Positions 19,014-27,185 of a stretch of 64,000 bases of DNA are shown piece by piece. Numbering within the stretch: the first letter of the stretch is position 1; every line of letters starts with the position of its first letter. Made by a program: the position numbers and the translations under genes. The stretch is taken from NCBI RefSeq assembly GCF_028737315.1, contig NZ_JAQZAO010000021.1, positions 1 through 64,000 of the forward strand, in the 5' to 3' direction. Below the pieces are notes generated by a model. The model had not been told where the DNA came from, ran no database searches, and saw only the letters and a list, made by a program, of their open reading frames with translations. Source of the DNA: Actinomycetospora lemnae (GTDB taxonomy: Bacteria; Actinomycetota; Actinomycetes; Mycobacteriales; Pseudonocardiaceae).

Positions 19014-19250
19014 TCACCGCGGACCTCCGGGTTCGTGCGGGTCGCGCAGGCCGTCGACCTCGGCGAGCAGGCGCGCGAGCTCCCGGCGCAGCTGCAGGAT
19101 CCTGGTGCCGCCGTGGCCGGCCGGACGCTGCCGTTCGGCCTGCAGGGCGTCGAGGATCGCGAAGGCCCGCTCGAAGCGCGGATCGACGGCCGCGTCGACG
19201 TGGGCGCGCCACGCGGCGGAATCGTGGAAGGGATGGGATCGCTCGGCCAT
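19014..19250 (-). CDS. Small hypothetical helical protein
   Basis: A 78-residue charged protein, MAERSHPFHDSAAWRAHVDA at the N-terminus and a coiled-coil-like C-terminus (RILQLRRELARLLAEVDGL). The frame continues upstream to 19403, but that part is Arg/His-rich shadow sequence, so ATG 19250 is used. No membrane segment or known motif was seen. It lies between the STAS gene and the glycosyltransferase operon, all on the minus strand, with gaps of about 100-145 bases on either side. Confidence 0.5.
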   Translation of the reverse strand: MAERSHPFHDSAAWRAHVDAAVDPRFERAFAILDALQAERQRPAGHGGTRILQLRRELARLLAEVDGLRDPHEPGGPR

Positions 19251-19351
19251 CGGGCGGCTCCGGGGACGGTGCGCGCCGCCGGCGCGCACACGGGATGAGT
19301 GCGCACCGCCCCGGGCTCGAGCGGAGTCGTCGATCCACGGTCGACGACGCG

Positions 19352-20125
19352 TCAGGAGATGCGCGCCGCCGGTCCGCTGTCCCCGTGCCACGCATCCGGA
19401 CACGGGGTCACGACGGGGCTACCCGATGACGCGCTGAACACACTCCGGACGATCCCGCGCAGGTGACCGGCGAAGCCGTCCGGGGCGCGGCCGTCGGTGC
19501 GGGCGCTGGTCGCGACGGGGTACGTGCGGTCACGGACGACGCGCCGCCCCGCGCCGTCCAGGCGCGCCACGAGGGCCACGTCCTCCCCGGTGACGAGCGG
19601 GGGGAAGCCGCCGACCGCGCGGTACGCGGCCGCCGCCACGCCCAGGCTGGCGCCGTGCACGTGCCTGTGGGCATCGCCGGCGGCGCGCTCCTCGTACTCC
19701 GCGCGGTAGCGCACGTGCACCGCGCGCGGCAGGCCGGCCCAGTCCAGGACCTCGACGGTGCCCACCCACGCCTCGGCGCCCGACGACCACGCCCCGAGCT
19801 GGGCGACGAACCAGTCGGGCGGCACCACCGAGTCGGCGTCGGTCGTCGCCAGCCACACGACGGGCGCGATGCCCGCGAGCAGCGCGGCCGCCCCGGCCGC
19901 CCTCGCCCGCCCGACGTTGCGCGCGCCGACGACCAGCACGTCCGCCCCGTGCGCCCGCGCGACCTCCGCCGTGCGGTCGGTGCACGCGTCGGCGACGACG
20001 AGCACGCGCACCCGGGCCCGGTCGGCCACCAGGCCGGCGGCCACGCGCAGGCCGTCGAGGCAGTCGGCGAGCAGCGCCTCCTCGTCGTGGGCGGGCACCA
20101 CGCAGCCGATCAGGGGCAGGGTCAC
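19352..20125 (-). CDS. Family 2 glycosyltransferase
   Basis: A 257-residue GT-A fold glycosyltransferase with no membrane helix, so it is probably cytosolic or peripheral. The nucleotide-sugar site begins CVVPAHDEEALLADCLDGL (residues 8-26). The metal-binding DAD is at 96-98 (WLATTDADSVVPPDW), and the acceptor-side motif is GGFPPLVTGEDVALVARLD near residue 195. It is last of four overlapping genes; its GTG start at 20125 overlaps the methyltransferase stop. Donor and acceptor are unknown, but N-deacetylase and N-methyltransferase neighbours point to an aminosugar or amino-glycoside product. Confidence 0.88.
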   Translation of the reverse strand: MTLPLIGCVVPAHDEEALLADCLDGLRVAAGLVADRARVRVLVVADACTDRTAEVARAHGADVLVVGARNVGRARAAGAAALLAGIAPVVWLATTDADSVVPPDWFVAQLGAWSSGAEAWVGTVEVLDWAGLPRAVHVRYRAEYEERAAGDAHRHVHGASLGVAAAAYRAVGGFPPLVTGEDVALVARLDGAGRRVVRDRTYPVATSARTDGRAPDGFAGHLRGIVRSVFSASSGSPVVTPCPDAWHGDSGPAARIS

Positions 20126-20730
20126 CGCAGGCCCGTCTCCTGGGCCACCGACCGTGCCTCCGGCGGCGTCCGTGCGTACACCTCGAGGCGGAAGTCGGCC
20201 TCGTCGTGGCGGACCGTGCGCGCGAGCCCCGGCCGGTCGACCAGCTCGTCGTGGACCGCGCCACCCTCGACCGGGTACTCGGGCGCCTCGCGCAGCCAGT
20301 GCACGGCGAGCAGGTGACCGCCGGGGCGCAGGCACGCGGTCACGGCGTCCCAGAACGCGGCGCGGTCGGCCTCGTCGAGGTAGTAGACGACCTCCGACGC
20401 CACGACCAGGTCGAACGTCCCGTCCGGCACCCGCGGCGGCAGCGCGCCCTGCTCGACGCGCACGTGCGGCCGGTCGGCGAGCCGGGCCCGCGTGGCCTCG
20501 ACGGCGCGCTGCGCGGGGTCCCAGCAGACGAGCTCGTCGCAGCGCGCGGCCAGCGGCACCGACAGGGCCCCGCCCGCGCAGCCGGGCTCGAACGCCCGGG
20601 CGTAGCGGGGCCGCGCCAGGGCGGCGAGCACGACCGCGCGCTTGCGCTCCTCGTACCAGCCGCGCTCGATCCCCCACGGGTCGGCGTCGGCGGCGTAGAG
20701 CTCGTCGAAGTACTCGGACGACAGGCTCAC
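20122..20730 (-). CDS. NodS-like SAM-dependent methyltransferase
   Basis: A 202-residue class I methyltransferase. The N-terminal YFDELYAADADPWGIERGWY (residues 7-26) and YEERKRAVVLAAL match the NodS family, whose founder N-methylates the free amine of the Nod-factor sugar after NodB deacetylation. SAM motif I is EPGCAGG at 48-54 and the motif II region is FDLVVASEVVYYLDEADRA. It overlaps the glycosyltransferase start and begins (GTG 20730) inside the stop of the deacetylase gene. A PIG-L deacetylase immediately upstream makes a deacetylate-then-methylate sequence plausible; this is inference. Confidence 0.87.
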   Translation of the reverse strand: MSLSSEYFDELYAADADPWGIERGWYEERKRAVVLAALARPRYARAFEPGCAGGALSVPLAARCDELVCWDPAQRAVEATRARLADRPHVRVEQGALPPRVPDGTFDLVVASEVVYYLDEADRAAFWDAVTACLRPGGHLLAVHWLREAPEYPVEGGAVHDELVDRPGLARTVRHDEADFRLEVYARTPPEARSVAQETGLR

Positions 20731-21470
20731 GCGGGCCCCCAGACGATCTCGACGTCGCGCCGGAAGCGCGCCAGCACCGCCGCGGACAGCACGACGGCGT
20801 CGCGCGGGTCGTCGGACAGCGGCGCGATCTGCGTCGTGAAGCGGTCGATGGCCGCGCCCTTGGCGCCGACCGCGGTGCCGGGCAGCGGCAGGCGCCGGGC
20901 GCCCGCGAGCGGGACGTCGCCCGGGCGCGCCCAGTGCCACAGCCAGACCGGGTAGCGCCAGCAGGTCGCACCGACCGCCGCGGCGGCCGCCGCCCCGCCC
21001 TCGGCGGTGGCGTCGTGGTCGGGGTGGCCGTCGCCGGTCACGGGCACGAGGACGGTGTCGTCGGCGGCGAGGACGGGGGCGAGCCGCTCGGTGACGTCGT
21101 CGGCGACGACCGCGGCGTCGGGGAGCCGCAGCCGGTCGACCGCGGCCTCGATCCCCAGCACCTCGAGCGCGGCGCGGCGTTCCTCGGCGCGCCGCTCGGC
21201 GAGCTCGACGGGGGTGAGCGTCGGGCTGCCGGGGTGCGAGCCCTCGCCGTCGGTCACCGCGACGACCAGCACCGGCGTGCCGTGCGCCGCCCAGACCGCG
21301 AGCGTCCCGCCGACGCCCAGCACCTCGTCGTCGGGGTGCGGGGCCACCACGACGACCCGGCCGGGCGGGCGCACCGCGAGCGGGTCGCGGACGGGCACCG
21401 TGTCCAGCCCGCCCGGTCCCCACCACACGTCCTCGGGGGTCCCGTGGCCCGTCAGCGAGGGGCCGGTCAC
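20727..21470 (-). CDS. PIG-L family N-deacetylase
   Basis: A 247-residue zinc-dependent LmbE/PIG-L deacetylase, a family that removes N-acetyl groups from GlcNAc-type glycosides (for example MshB in mycothiol synthesis). The metal motif AHPDDE-type is APHPDDEV with His45, Asp47 and Asp48; the second His-Asp-His set is GDGHPDHDAT with His149, Asp151 and His152. GTG 21470 overlaps the stop of the acyl-CoA dehydrogenase-like gene. It is unlikely to be MshB itself, given these partner genes. Confidence 0.88.
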   Translation of the reverse strand: MTGPSLTGHGTPEDVWWGPGGLDTVPVRDPLAVRPPGRVVVVAPHPDDEVLGVGGTLAVWAAHGTPVLVVAVTDGEGSHPGSPTLTPVELAERRAEERRAALEVLGIEAAVDRLRLPDAAVVADDVTERLAPVLAADDTVLVPVTGDGHPDHDATAEGGAAAAAAVGATCWRYPVWLWHWARPGDVPLAGARRLPLPGTAVGAKGAAIDRFTTQIAPLSDDPRDAVVLSAAVLARFRRDVEIVWGPA

Positions 21471-22471
21471 GGCAGGAGGTCCTGGTCGTCGGCGGCGAGC
21501 TCCCCGAGGGTCGCGAGGTCGCGCTCGGCGTGGCTCTGGCGCACGTAGATCTCGAGGTCGGCGACGCGGCGGGCGTGGTCGCCGTCCTGGGCCTGGGGGC
21601 CGGGGCCCAGGGCGCGCCCGGTGCGGCGCAGGGCGCTGTCGACGGCCGTCTCGACGACCGCGCGGACGCGCAGGGCCCGGCGGCGCTCCTCGGTCCACGA
21701 GCCGGGCGCCTCGTCGTCGAGGACGTCGGCGGCGGCGCGCAGCAGCGTCCGGGCGGCGGCGAGGTCGGCGTCGACGGCGCCGAGGTGGGCGAGGCCGTGG
21801 TCGTCGAGCCGCCCCTCGCGCCCGGCGCGGCGCAGCGGCGCGGACACCCCCACGGCCCCGCCGTACCAGGCGGCGGCGACGGCGATCGCGCCGTGCCAGA
21901 ACCCGGGGCGCTCGAGGTAGGCGCCCGCCCCACCGACCGCGACGGCGGGGACGTCGGTGAGGTCGACGGTGGCCGCGGCGCTGCCGCGCATGCCCAGCGC
22001 CTGCCACTCGTCCGCGCGGACCTCGATCCCCGGCGCGGCGAGGTCGATCGCGAAGAGCCGCCGGCCGTCGTCGGCGTGCCCGGTGACCAGCGCGTGGGTG
22101 CACGGCCCCGCCGCGCCCGAGCAGAAGGGCTTCTGCCCCGTCAGGCACCAGGTGTCGCCCTCGCGCCGCGCACGCACCTCGACCCCGGGCGGCTCGGCGG
22201 CCCAGACGCCCCAGCACGAGTCCGCGGGCGCGGGCGGGCCGTCGAGCTCGGCGAGGATCGTCACCGCGTCGAGGTGGGCCTCGGCGAGGCGCGCGACGTC
22301 GAGGTCGTCCGCCGCCGCGGCGGCGAGCACGTCGAGGTTGTGCCGCGTCCGGCCGTCGCCGCGCGGGGAGGGCTCGGTCCGGAAGCTCGCCAGGACGGGC
22401 CGGACGAGGGAGAGCCCCGTGGTCGGGGTCTCGGACGGTGCGACGGCGAGGGCAGCAGGAAGCGGCGGCAT
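21467..22471 (-). CDS. Acyl-CoA dehydrogenase-like protein
   Basis: A 334-residue protein with the acyl-CoA dehydrogenase fold: CWGVWAAEPPGVEVRARREG, then TWCLTGQKPFCSGAAGPCTH (flavin side), EWQALGMRGSAAATVDLTDV and a helical C-terminus ending RDLATLGELAADDQDLLP. It is shorter than housekeeping enzymes and lacks an obvious catalytic Glu and the usual GGxGY C-terminal loop. It may therefore oxidise an unusual substrate or not be a beta-oxidation enzyme. It is first of the operon with PIG-L, NodS-like and glycosyltransferase genes; the ATG is at 22471. I recall similar four-gene sets in other bacteria but no known product. Confidence 0.8.
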   Translation of the reverse strand: MPPLPAALAVAPSETPTTGLSLVRPVLASFRTEPSPRGDGRTRHNLDVLAAAAADDLDVARLAEAHLDAVTILAELDGPPAPADSCWGVWAAEPPGVEVRARREGDTWCLTGQKPFCSGAAGPCTHALVTGHADDGRRLFAIDLAAPGIEVRADEWQALGMRGSAAATVDLTDVPAVAVGGAGAYLERPGFWHGAIAVAAAWYGGAVGVSAPLRRAGREGRLDDHGLAHLGAVDADLAAARTLLRAAADVLDDEAPGSWTEERRRALRVRAVVETAVDSALRRTGRALGPGPQAQDGDHARRVADLEIYVRQSHAERDLATLGELAADDQDLLP

Positions 22472-22628
22472 GGTCTCCTCGGCCCGCGGGTGGACCGGCT
22501 CGAACGGGGGCGGCCCGCCACGGCGATGGCCGGGCAGGTGGCTCTACCCGGCGCGGAGGACGGACGTCGCGGACGGCGACGGCCGCGGCTCGACGGACCC
22601 GGCCGTGACTACCCCGCGATCACCGGGC

Positions 22629-23981
22629 TCACCCGTGATCCACGACGGACGCCGTCGAGCGCTCGACCTGAGCGGCGAGCGACACCAACCGGGCGTCCTG
22701 TCCGGGCGGGACGAGGCACTGCACGGCGAGCGGGAGCCCGGCGCGGGAGTGCCCGACCGGCACCACGGCCGCCGGGAGCCCGAGGTGGTTCGCGGCCGGG
22801 GTGTGCGCGTAGTGCCGGGCGAGCGCGAGCATCGTCGGCAGCCCGCGCCGTCCCGCCCAGTGCCCGACGGGGGCGGCCGGGGTGCGGGCCGGGGGCGTGA
22901 GCAGGACGTCGACGCCGAGGTCGGCGTGGAGTCGCCGGCCGAGGGCCTCGCCCTGGCGGCGCGCCCGGCCGATCGCGGCGTCCGGGATCCGGCGACCGAT
23001 CGCCGCGACCTCGCGGGTGCGCGCCTCGAGCAGCGCCGGGTCGTCGACCTCGCCCGCGGCCGTCGCGAGGCCGTGCAGCATGCGGGCGACGAACCCGGCC
23101 GGCGCGGTGCCGTAGCGGACCCGGACGTCGCGGACCTCGTGGCCGAGGTCGGCGAGGGCGTGGGCGGTGCGGCGCACGGCGGCGGCGAGCTCGGGGTCCA
23201 GGGCGAGCGGCGGTGCCACCGGCGAGGCGAGGTCGACACCGATGCGCAGCGCCGGCGGCTCCTGGTCGGCGGCGGCCGCGAGCGGGGTGGGGAAGTCACC
23301 GACGAGGTCGAGGTAGGTCGCGGAGTCGGCGACGCGGCGCGTCACGCAGCCCTGGACCGACAGGCCGTTCCACCCGCCGCCCGGGGTGCGCCCCGCACCC
23401 GGCTTGATCCCGACGAGGCCGCAGCAGGCGGCCGGGATGCGGATCGAGCCGGCCCCGTCGCTGGCGGTCGCGATCCCGACCGCGCCGCCCGCGACCGCCG
23501 CCGCCGACCCGCCCGACGAGCCGCCGGAGGTCCGGGTGGGGTCGACCGGGTTGCGGGTGATCCCGAACCGCTCGGACTCGGTGAACCCGTAGAGCGCGAG
23601 CTCGGGCAGGGTCGTGCGTCCGATCGGCACCATGCCGGCGGCGCGCAGCGTCGTGACCACCGTGCCGTCGGCGGCGGCCGGGGTCGTGCGCGCCCGCGTG
23701 CCCCAGGACGTCACGTGGCCCGCGGCGTCGAGGTCGTCCTTGAGCGCGATCGGCACCCCGAGCAGCGGGCCGTCCTCCCCCGCGGCGCGGCGCCGGTCGG
23801 CCTCCGCGGCCGCGGCGTGCGCGCCGTCCTCGTCGAGCAGGGCGAAGGCGTTGACGCGCGCGTCGACCTCCCGCGCGGCCCGCAGCGTCGCCTCCGCGAG
23901 CTCGACGGCGCTCACCGACCCGGCGCGCAGCGCGGCGGCCTGGGCGAGCGGGGTCTGCGTGACGAGGGCGGCGGCGTCCAC
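22629..23981 (-). CDS. Amidase signature enzyme
   Basis: A 450-residue amidase-signature hydrolase releases ammonia or amines from amides. The Ser-cisSer-Lys triad is visible: Lys81 (PIALKDDLDAAG), the GGSSGG loop with Ser155/156, and the nucleophile Ser179 in DGAGSIRIPAACCG. The start is GTG 23981; an in-frame extension to 24038 crosses a hairpin and is rejected. The substrate is unknown. It lies 157 bases upstream of the dehydrogenase-like operon, on the same strand and probably a separate transcript. Confidence 0.9.
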   Translation of the reverse strand: MDAAALVTQTPLAQAAALRAGSVSAVELAEATLRAAREVDARVNAFALLDEDGAHAAAAEADRRRAAGEDGPLLGVPIALKDDLDAAGHVTSWGTRARTTPAAADGTVVTTLRAAGMVPIGRTTLPELALYGFTESERFGITRNPVDPTRTSGGSSGGSAAAVAGGAVGIATASDGAGSIRIPAACCGLVGIKPGAGRTPGGGWNGLSVQGCVTRRVADSATYLDLVGDFPTPLAAAADQEPPALRIGVDLASPVAPPLALDPELAAAVRRTAHALADLGHEVRDVRVRYGTAPAGFVARMLHGLATAAGEVDDPALLEARTREVAAIGRRIPDAAIGRARRQGEALGRRLHADLGVDVLLTPPARTPAAPVGHWAGRRGLPTMLALARHYAHTPAANHLGLPAAVVPVGHSRAGLPLAVQCLVPPGQDARLVSLAAQVERSTASVVDHG

Positions 23982-24013
23982 ACCGGCGATCTTTCCGCGA
24001 CGGTGCGCTCCGC

Positions 24014-24061
24014 GCAGGTGAGCAGAAAGAAGCGCCACAGCCCGTCTTCCTGCTCACCTGC
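24014..24061 (-). terminator. Hairpin with 12-base arms after hydrolase gene
   Basis: GCAGGTGAGCAG (24014-24025) and CTGCTCACCTGC (24050-24061) are exact inverted arms around a 24-base loop. On the minus strand the hairpin follows the stop of the 24072-24905 gene. Its GTGAGCAGAAAGAAG word is repeated, in reverse orientation, near base 141. Confidence 0.65.
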
Positions 24062-24071
24062 CGGAGGCACC

Positions 24072-24905
24072 TCAGCCCACGAACTCGAGCAGCGCCCGGT
24101 TGAACTCCTCGGCGTGGGTGGCGTTGAACCCGTGCGGGCCGCCCTCGATCACGACCGTGCGGCTGTCCGCCACCGCCTCGGCGGTGCGCCTGCCCGACAC
24201 CTCGAAGGGCACGATCGCGTCCGAGTCACCGTGGATGACCAGCGTCGGGACGTCGATCTTCGCGAGGTCGTCGCGGAAGTCGGTGTAGCTGAAGGCCCTG
24301 ATGCACTCCAGCGTGCCCTTCGGCGACGCGAACTCGGCGATCGCGCGGTGGTAGAGCCGCGACGGCTCGCTGATGAGGTCGGTGCGCTCGCCGGCGGCGA
24401 AGAAGGTCGTGACGAAGCCGTCGAGGAACGCGACGCGGTCGCCCGTGACGCCGTCGAGGAACGACCGGATCGTGGCGTCGTCGAGCCCGCCGTCGGGGTT
24501 GTCGTCCGACTGGTAGAGGTACGGCGGCACGGCGCCGGCGAACACGGCCTGCGCGACCCGCTCGCTGCCGTAGTGGCCGAGGTAGCGCGCGACCTCGCCG
24601 CCACCCATGGAGAAGCCGACCAGCGTGACGTCGCGCAGGTCGAGGTGACGCAGCAGGGCGTCGAGGTCGGCGGCGAAGGTGTCGTAGTCGTAGCCGGTCC
24701 ACGGCTGCGACGACGACCCGAAGCCCCGGCGGTCGTAGGTCACGACGCGGTGGCCGGCCTCGACGAGCGCCGGCACCTGCTTCTCCCACGAGCGGCCGGA
24801 CAGCGGCCAGCCGTGGATGAGCACGATCGGGCGACCCGCGCCGTGGTCCTCGTAGTACAGGTCGACGGGGCTGCCGTTCTCGTTCGCGACGGTGAGCGTG
24901 GGCAT
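24072..24905 (-). CDS. Alpha/beta hydrolase, non-heme chloroperoxidase-like
   Basis: This 277-residue hydrolase belongs to the cofactor-free haloperoxidase/esterase group. Oxyanion motif HGWPLSGRSW is at residues 31-40, the nucleophile Ser99 is in GFSMGG, the acid lies in VIHGDSDAIVP near residue 225 and the catalytic His in GGPHGFNATH near 254. YDRRGFGSSSQP at 58-69 is characteristic. These enzymes hydrolyse esters and can perhydrolyse acids. The start is ATG 24905. It is divergent from the NmrA-like gene across a 106-base gap. Confidence 0.92.
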   Translation of the reverse strand: MPTLTVANENGSPVDLYYEDHGAGRPIVLIHGWPLSGRSWEKQVPALVEAGHRVVTYDRRGFGSSSQPWTGYDYDTFAADLDALLRHLDLRDVTLVGFSMGGGEVARYLGHYGSERVAQAVFAGAVPPYLYQSDDNPDGGLDDATIRSFLDGVTGDRVAFLDGFVTTFFAAGERTDLISEPSRLYHRAIAEFASPKGTLECIRAFSYTDFRDDLAKIDVPTLVIHGDSDAIVPFEVSGRRTAEAVADSRTVVIEGGPHGFNATHAEEFNRALLEFVG

Positions 24906-25011
24906 CTCTCGGTCCTTCCATCGTGGGCGATGTAATCGGCCGCAACTGACGTACCCGCGTCGACATTCCCGGACGCGTCGGGCTGTCGGCCCCCTGCGCC
25001 AGGGTGGCCGC

Positions 25012-25890
25012 GTGACCACCGCCATCACCACCCCACGGGGACACGTCGGTTCCCACGTCCTGCGCCTGCTCGTGCAGGCCGGGGTCCGTCCGCGACTGCT
25101 GATGCGCGACCCGACCGTGCTCGACCCCGTGTGGGCCGAGCACGTCGAGGCCGTGCGCTGCGACCAGGACGACGGCGACGCGGTCGTCGCCGCGACGCGC
25201 GGGGTGGAGGCGCTGCTGTGGGTCAGCCCGACGGCCCACGACGGCGATCCCGTCGCCGCCCACGCCCGGCGCGGTGCGCACGTCGCGCGCGCGGTCGTCG
25301 AGAACGGCATCGCGCGCACCGTGTTCCAGTCGAGCATCGGGGCGGAGAAGCGCCACGGCGTCGGCAAGATCGACGGCCTCGCCCGCGTCGAGGAGGCCCT
25401 CGACGCCACCGGCGCCCCGGTGCTGCACCTGCGCCCCGGCTACTTCTTCTCCAACCTCGAGCTCGACCTCGACGGGCTGCGCGACGGCGTGCTGCGCACG
25501 ACCCTGCCGCTCGACCTGCCCCAGCCCTGGGTCGACCCGCGCGACGTCGCCGAGGTCGCCGCCGCACGCCTGCTCGCGCCGTGGACGACGGGCGGGGTGC
25601 AGGCCGTCCACGGGCCGTGCGACCTCTCGTACCGGCAGATCGCGGAGATCCTCAGCAGGGTGCTGGGACGCTCGGTGCACGCCGAGCAGCAGTCCGACGA
25701 CGAGGTGCGCGCCGGTCTGCGGGCGATCGGGCTCGCCGAGGTCCAGGTCGAGGCGATCGTCGGGATGGCCGCCGGTACACGCGAGGACTTCGTCCCCGAG
25801 CAGCCCCGCACCGCGCGGACCACCACGCCGGGCACCCTCGCCGGCTGGACCGACGCGCACCTGCGACCGCTGCTCCGACCTCGCGACTGA
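25012..25890 (+). CDS. NmrA-like NAD(P)-binding protein
   Basis: A 292-residue Rossmann protein of the NmrA/atypical short-chain reductase type. The nucleotide loop reads TTPRGHVGSHVLRLL (residues 6-20), where the first Gly of the usual GATGxxG is replaced by Pro-Arg. The rest of the fold is intact (VEALLWVSPTAHDG, FQSSIGAEKRHGVG, LRPGYFFSNLE). Such proteins may be reductases or redox-sensing regulators. GTG 25012 was chosen because it places the first beta strand at the N-terminus. It is divergent from the hydrolase and may act with it. Confidence 0.78.
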   Translation: MTTAITTPRGHVGSHVLRLLVQAGVRPRLLMRDPTVLDPVWAEHVEAVRCDQDDGDAVVAATRGVEALLWVSPTAHDGDPVAAHARRGAHVARAVVENGIARTVFQSSIGAEKRHGVGKIDGLARVEEALDATGAPVLHLRPGYFFSNLELDLDGLRDGVLRTTLPLDLPQPWVDPRDVAEVAAARLLAPWTTGGVQAVHGPCDLSYRQIAEILSRVLGRSVHAEQQSDDEVRAGLRAIGLAEVQVEAIVGMAAGTREDFVPEQPRTARTTTPGTLAGWTDAHLRPLLRPRD

Positions 25891-26074
25891 GTCCGCCACC
25901 GACCTCGCCGCCGCTGCGCCGTTCGTCGGCGCTGTTCGACCATCTGCCGCAGAGATGTCGCCGCCTGATCGATCCGGTCGCCCGCCACCGAGTCACACAG
26001 CCCGTGACCGCGTTCACTGGGGGTAGGCGCCCGGGCCGCCAGGACGCCCGGGCCGCACAGGAAAGGGGGCAGAC

Positions 26075-26248
26075 ATGATCAAGAATCGGGAGCTGGCCCT
26101 CATCCCGGACTCCGCCCTCGGACTCGTCGACCCGCCGGCGACCTCGCCGACGCCACCCGCCCCGCGGTCGCCGTCGGCGCGCGGCACCCACGCGCAGCGG
26201 CCGACGGACCACCGGTCGTCGGCCCGGAGCGGCCGCGCGGGTCGCTAG
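26075..26248 (+). CDS. Small basic hypothetical protein
   Basis: A 57-codon frame begins MIKNRELALIPDSALGLVD and ends in a Pro/Ser/Arg-rich basic tail. It has a strong ribosome site (GGAAAGGGGG, 5 bases before the ATG at 26075). The stop overlaps the end of the convergent anti-sigma gene by 4 bases. The upstream 180 bases hold no other gene. I do not recognise a family, and the low-complexity tail leaves open a chance frame. Confidence 0.4.
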   Translation: MIKNRELALIPDSALGLVDPPATSPTPPAPRSPSARGTHAQRPTDHRSSARSGRAGR

Positions 26249-26676
26249 GAGCCCGGCGCCTCGGCGTGGCGGAGCGTCACCGTGGTGCCGGTCGGCCCGG
26301 GGTCGACGGTGAACGTGTCGACGAGCTCCTCGATCATCGCCAGGCCTCGCCCGCGGTAGCTCGCCCGCCCCGACGGCGCGCGCCAGTGGCCGGTGTCGGA
26401 CACGGTGACGACGAGGACGCTCGGGTCCGCGGGGTCGCGGCCGGCCGCGAGGGTCATGGTGCCGGGCTCGTCCCGGTCGGCGTAGGCGTGCTCGACGGCG
26501 TTCTCGAGCGCCTCGCTGACGGCCAGGGTGAGACCGTCGACGGTGTCCTCGGCGTCCTCACCGAGCGCCGCGCGCAGCCACCGCCTCGCCGCGCGGCGCA
26601 GGCGTCCGACGTGCTCCGGCGCGGCCGGCGCCTCGAGCTGCAACGCGTCGTCGACCTCGACCACGGGCTCGCTCAC
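26245..26676 (-). CDS. RsbW-type anti-sigma HATPase kinase
   Basis: A 143-residue stand-alone GHKL ATPase of the serine-kinase anti-sigma type. The N box is LAVSEALENAVEHAYAD (about residues 52-68), followed by G1 VSDTGHWRAP and G2 RGRGLAMIEELVDTF. Such proteins bind and hold an alternative sigma factor and phosphorylate a STAS antagonist. GTG 26676 is the start; a longer frame crosses the divergent promoter region. No sigma gene is adjacent, so the partner is unknown. Several STAS proteins elsewhere in the window are candidates. Confidence 0.85.
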   Translation of the reverse strand: MSEPVVEVDDALQLEAPAAPEHVGRLRRAARRWLRAALGEDAEDTVDGLTLAVSEALENAVEHAYADRDEPGTMTLAAGRDPADPSVLVVTVSDTGHWRAPSGRASYRGRGLAMIEELVDTFTVDPGPTGTTVTLRHAEAPGS

Positions 26677-26770
26677 CGCTCCCTCCCCCCGACGGTCCCC
26701 TCCGTAGGGTGTGCCCGCGGGAGACCCGCAGCACTCCGCCGTTGATGTTCTACACGATCCGGGGGACCAC

Positions 26771-27136
26771 GTGACCACCTTCCGCGCCGCCGTCGAGAGC
26801 GGCGACATGACCGCCGCCGTCGCGCTCCTCGCCGACGACGTGGAGTTCCACAGTCCGGTGGTGCACACGCCCTACCGGGGCCGCGACGCCGTGGCGCCGA
26901 TCCTGCACGCGGTCGCGACCGTGTTCGAGGAGTTCCGCTACGTCGCGGAGATGGACGACGGCGACGACCACCTGCTCGTGTTCCGCGCGCACGTCGGCGA
27001 CCGCGAGCTCGAGGGCATCGACCTGATCCACCACGACGCGAGCGGCGCGATCGACCGGCTGACGGTGATGATCCGGCCGCTGTCGGCGCTGCAGGCGGTG
27101 GCGACGGCGATGCGGGAGCAGCTCACCGGCGCGTGA
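26771..27136 (+). CDS. SnoaL-like NTF2-fold protein
   Basis: A 121-residue nuclear-transport-factor-2-like protein. TFRAAVESGDMTAAVALLAD followed by DVEFHSPVVHTPYRGRDAVA is the typical N-terminal helix and first strands of SnoaL-like cyclases and isomerases, and YVAEMDDGDDHLLVFRAHVG forms the cone. The function could be an isomerase or a binding protein. GTG 26771 was chosen since it begins the conserved domain; the longer frame starts within the divergent gene's promoter. Confidence 0.8.
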   Translation: MTTFRAAVESGDMTAAVALLADDVEFHSPVVHTPYRGRDAVAPILHAVATVFEEFRYVAEMDDGDDHLLVFRAHVGDRELEGIDLIHHDASGAIDRLTVMIRPLSALQAVATAMREQLTGA

Positions 27137-27185
27137 TCCGTCGGGCGGCGTGACCGTCGGGTCCGCCCCGAGCAGACTGCGCCCC

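Noticed and set aside
21957-24935. 992-codon open frame on the plus strand
   Set aside because: It runs antisense through the acyl-CoA dehydrogenase-like, amidase and hydrolase genes. The opposite strand carries clear catalytic motifs, so this frame is a shadow.
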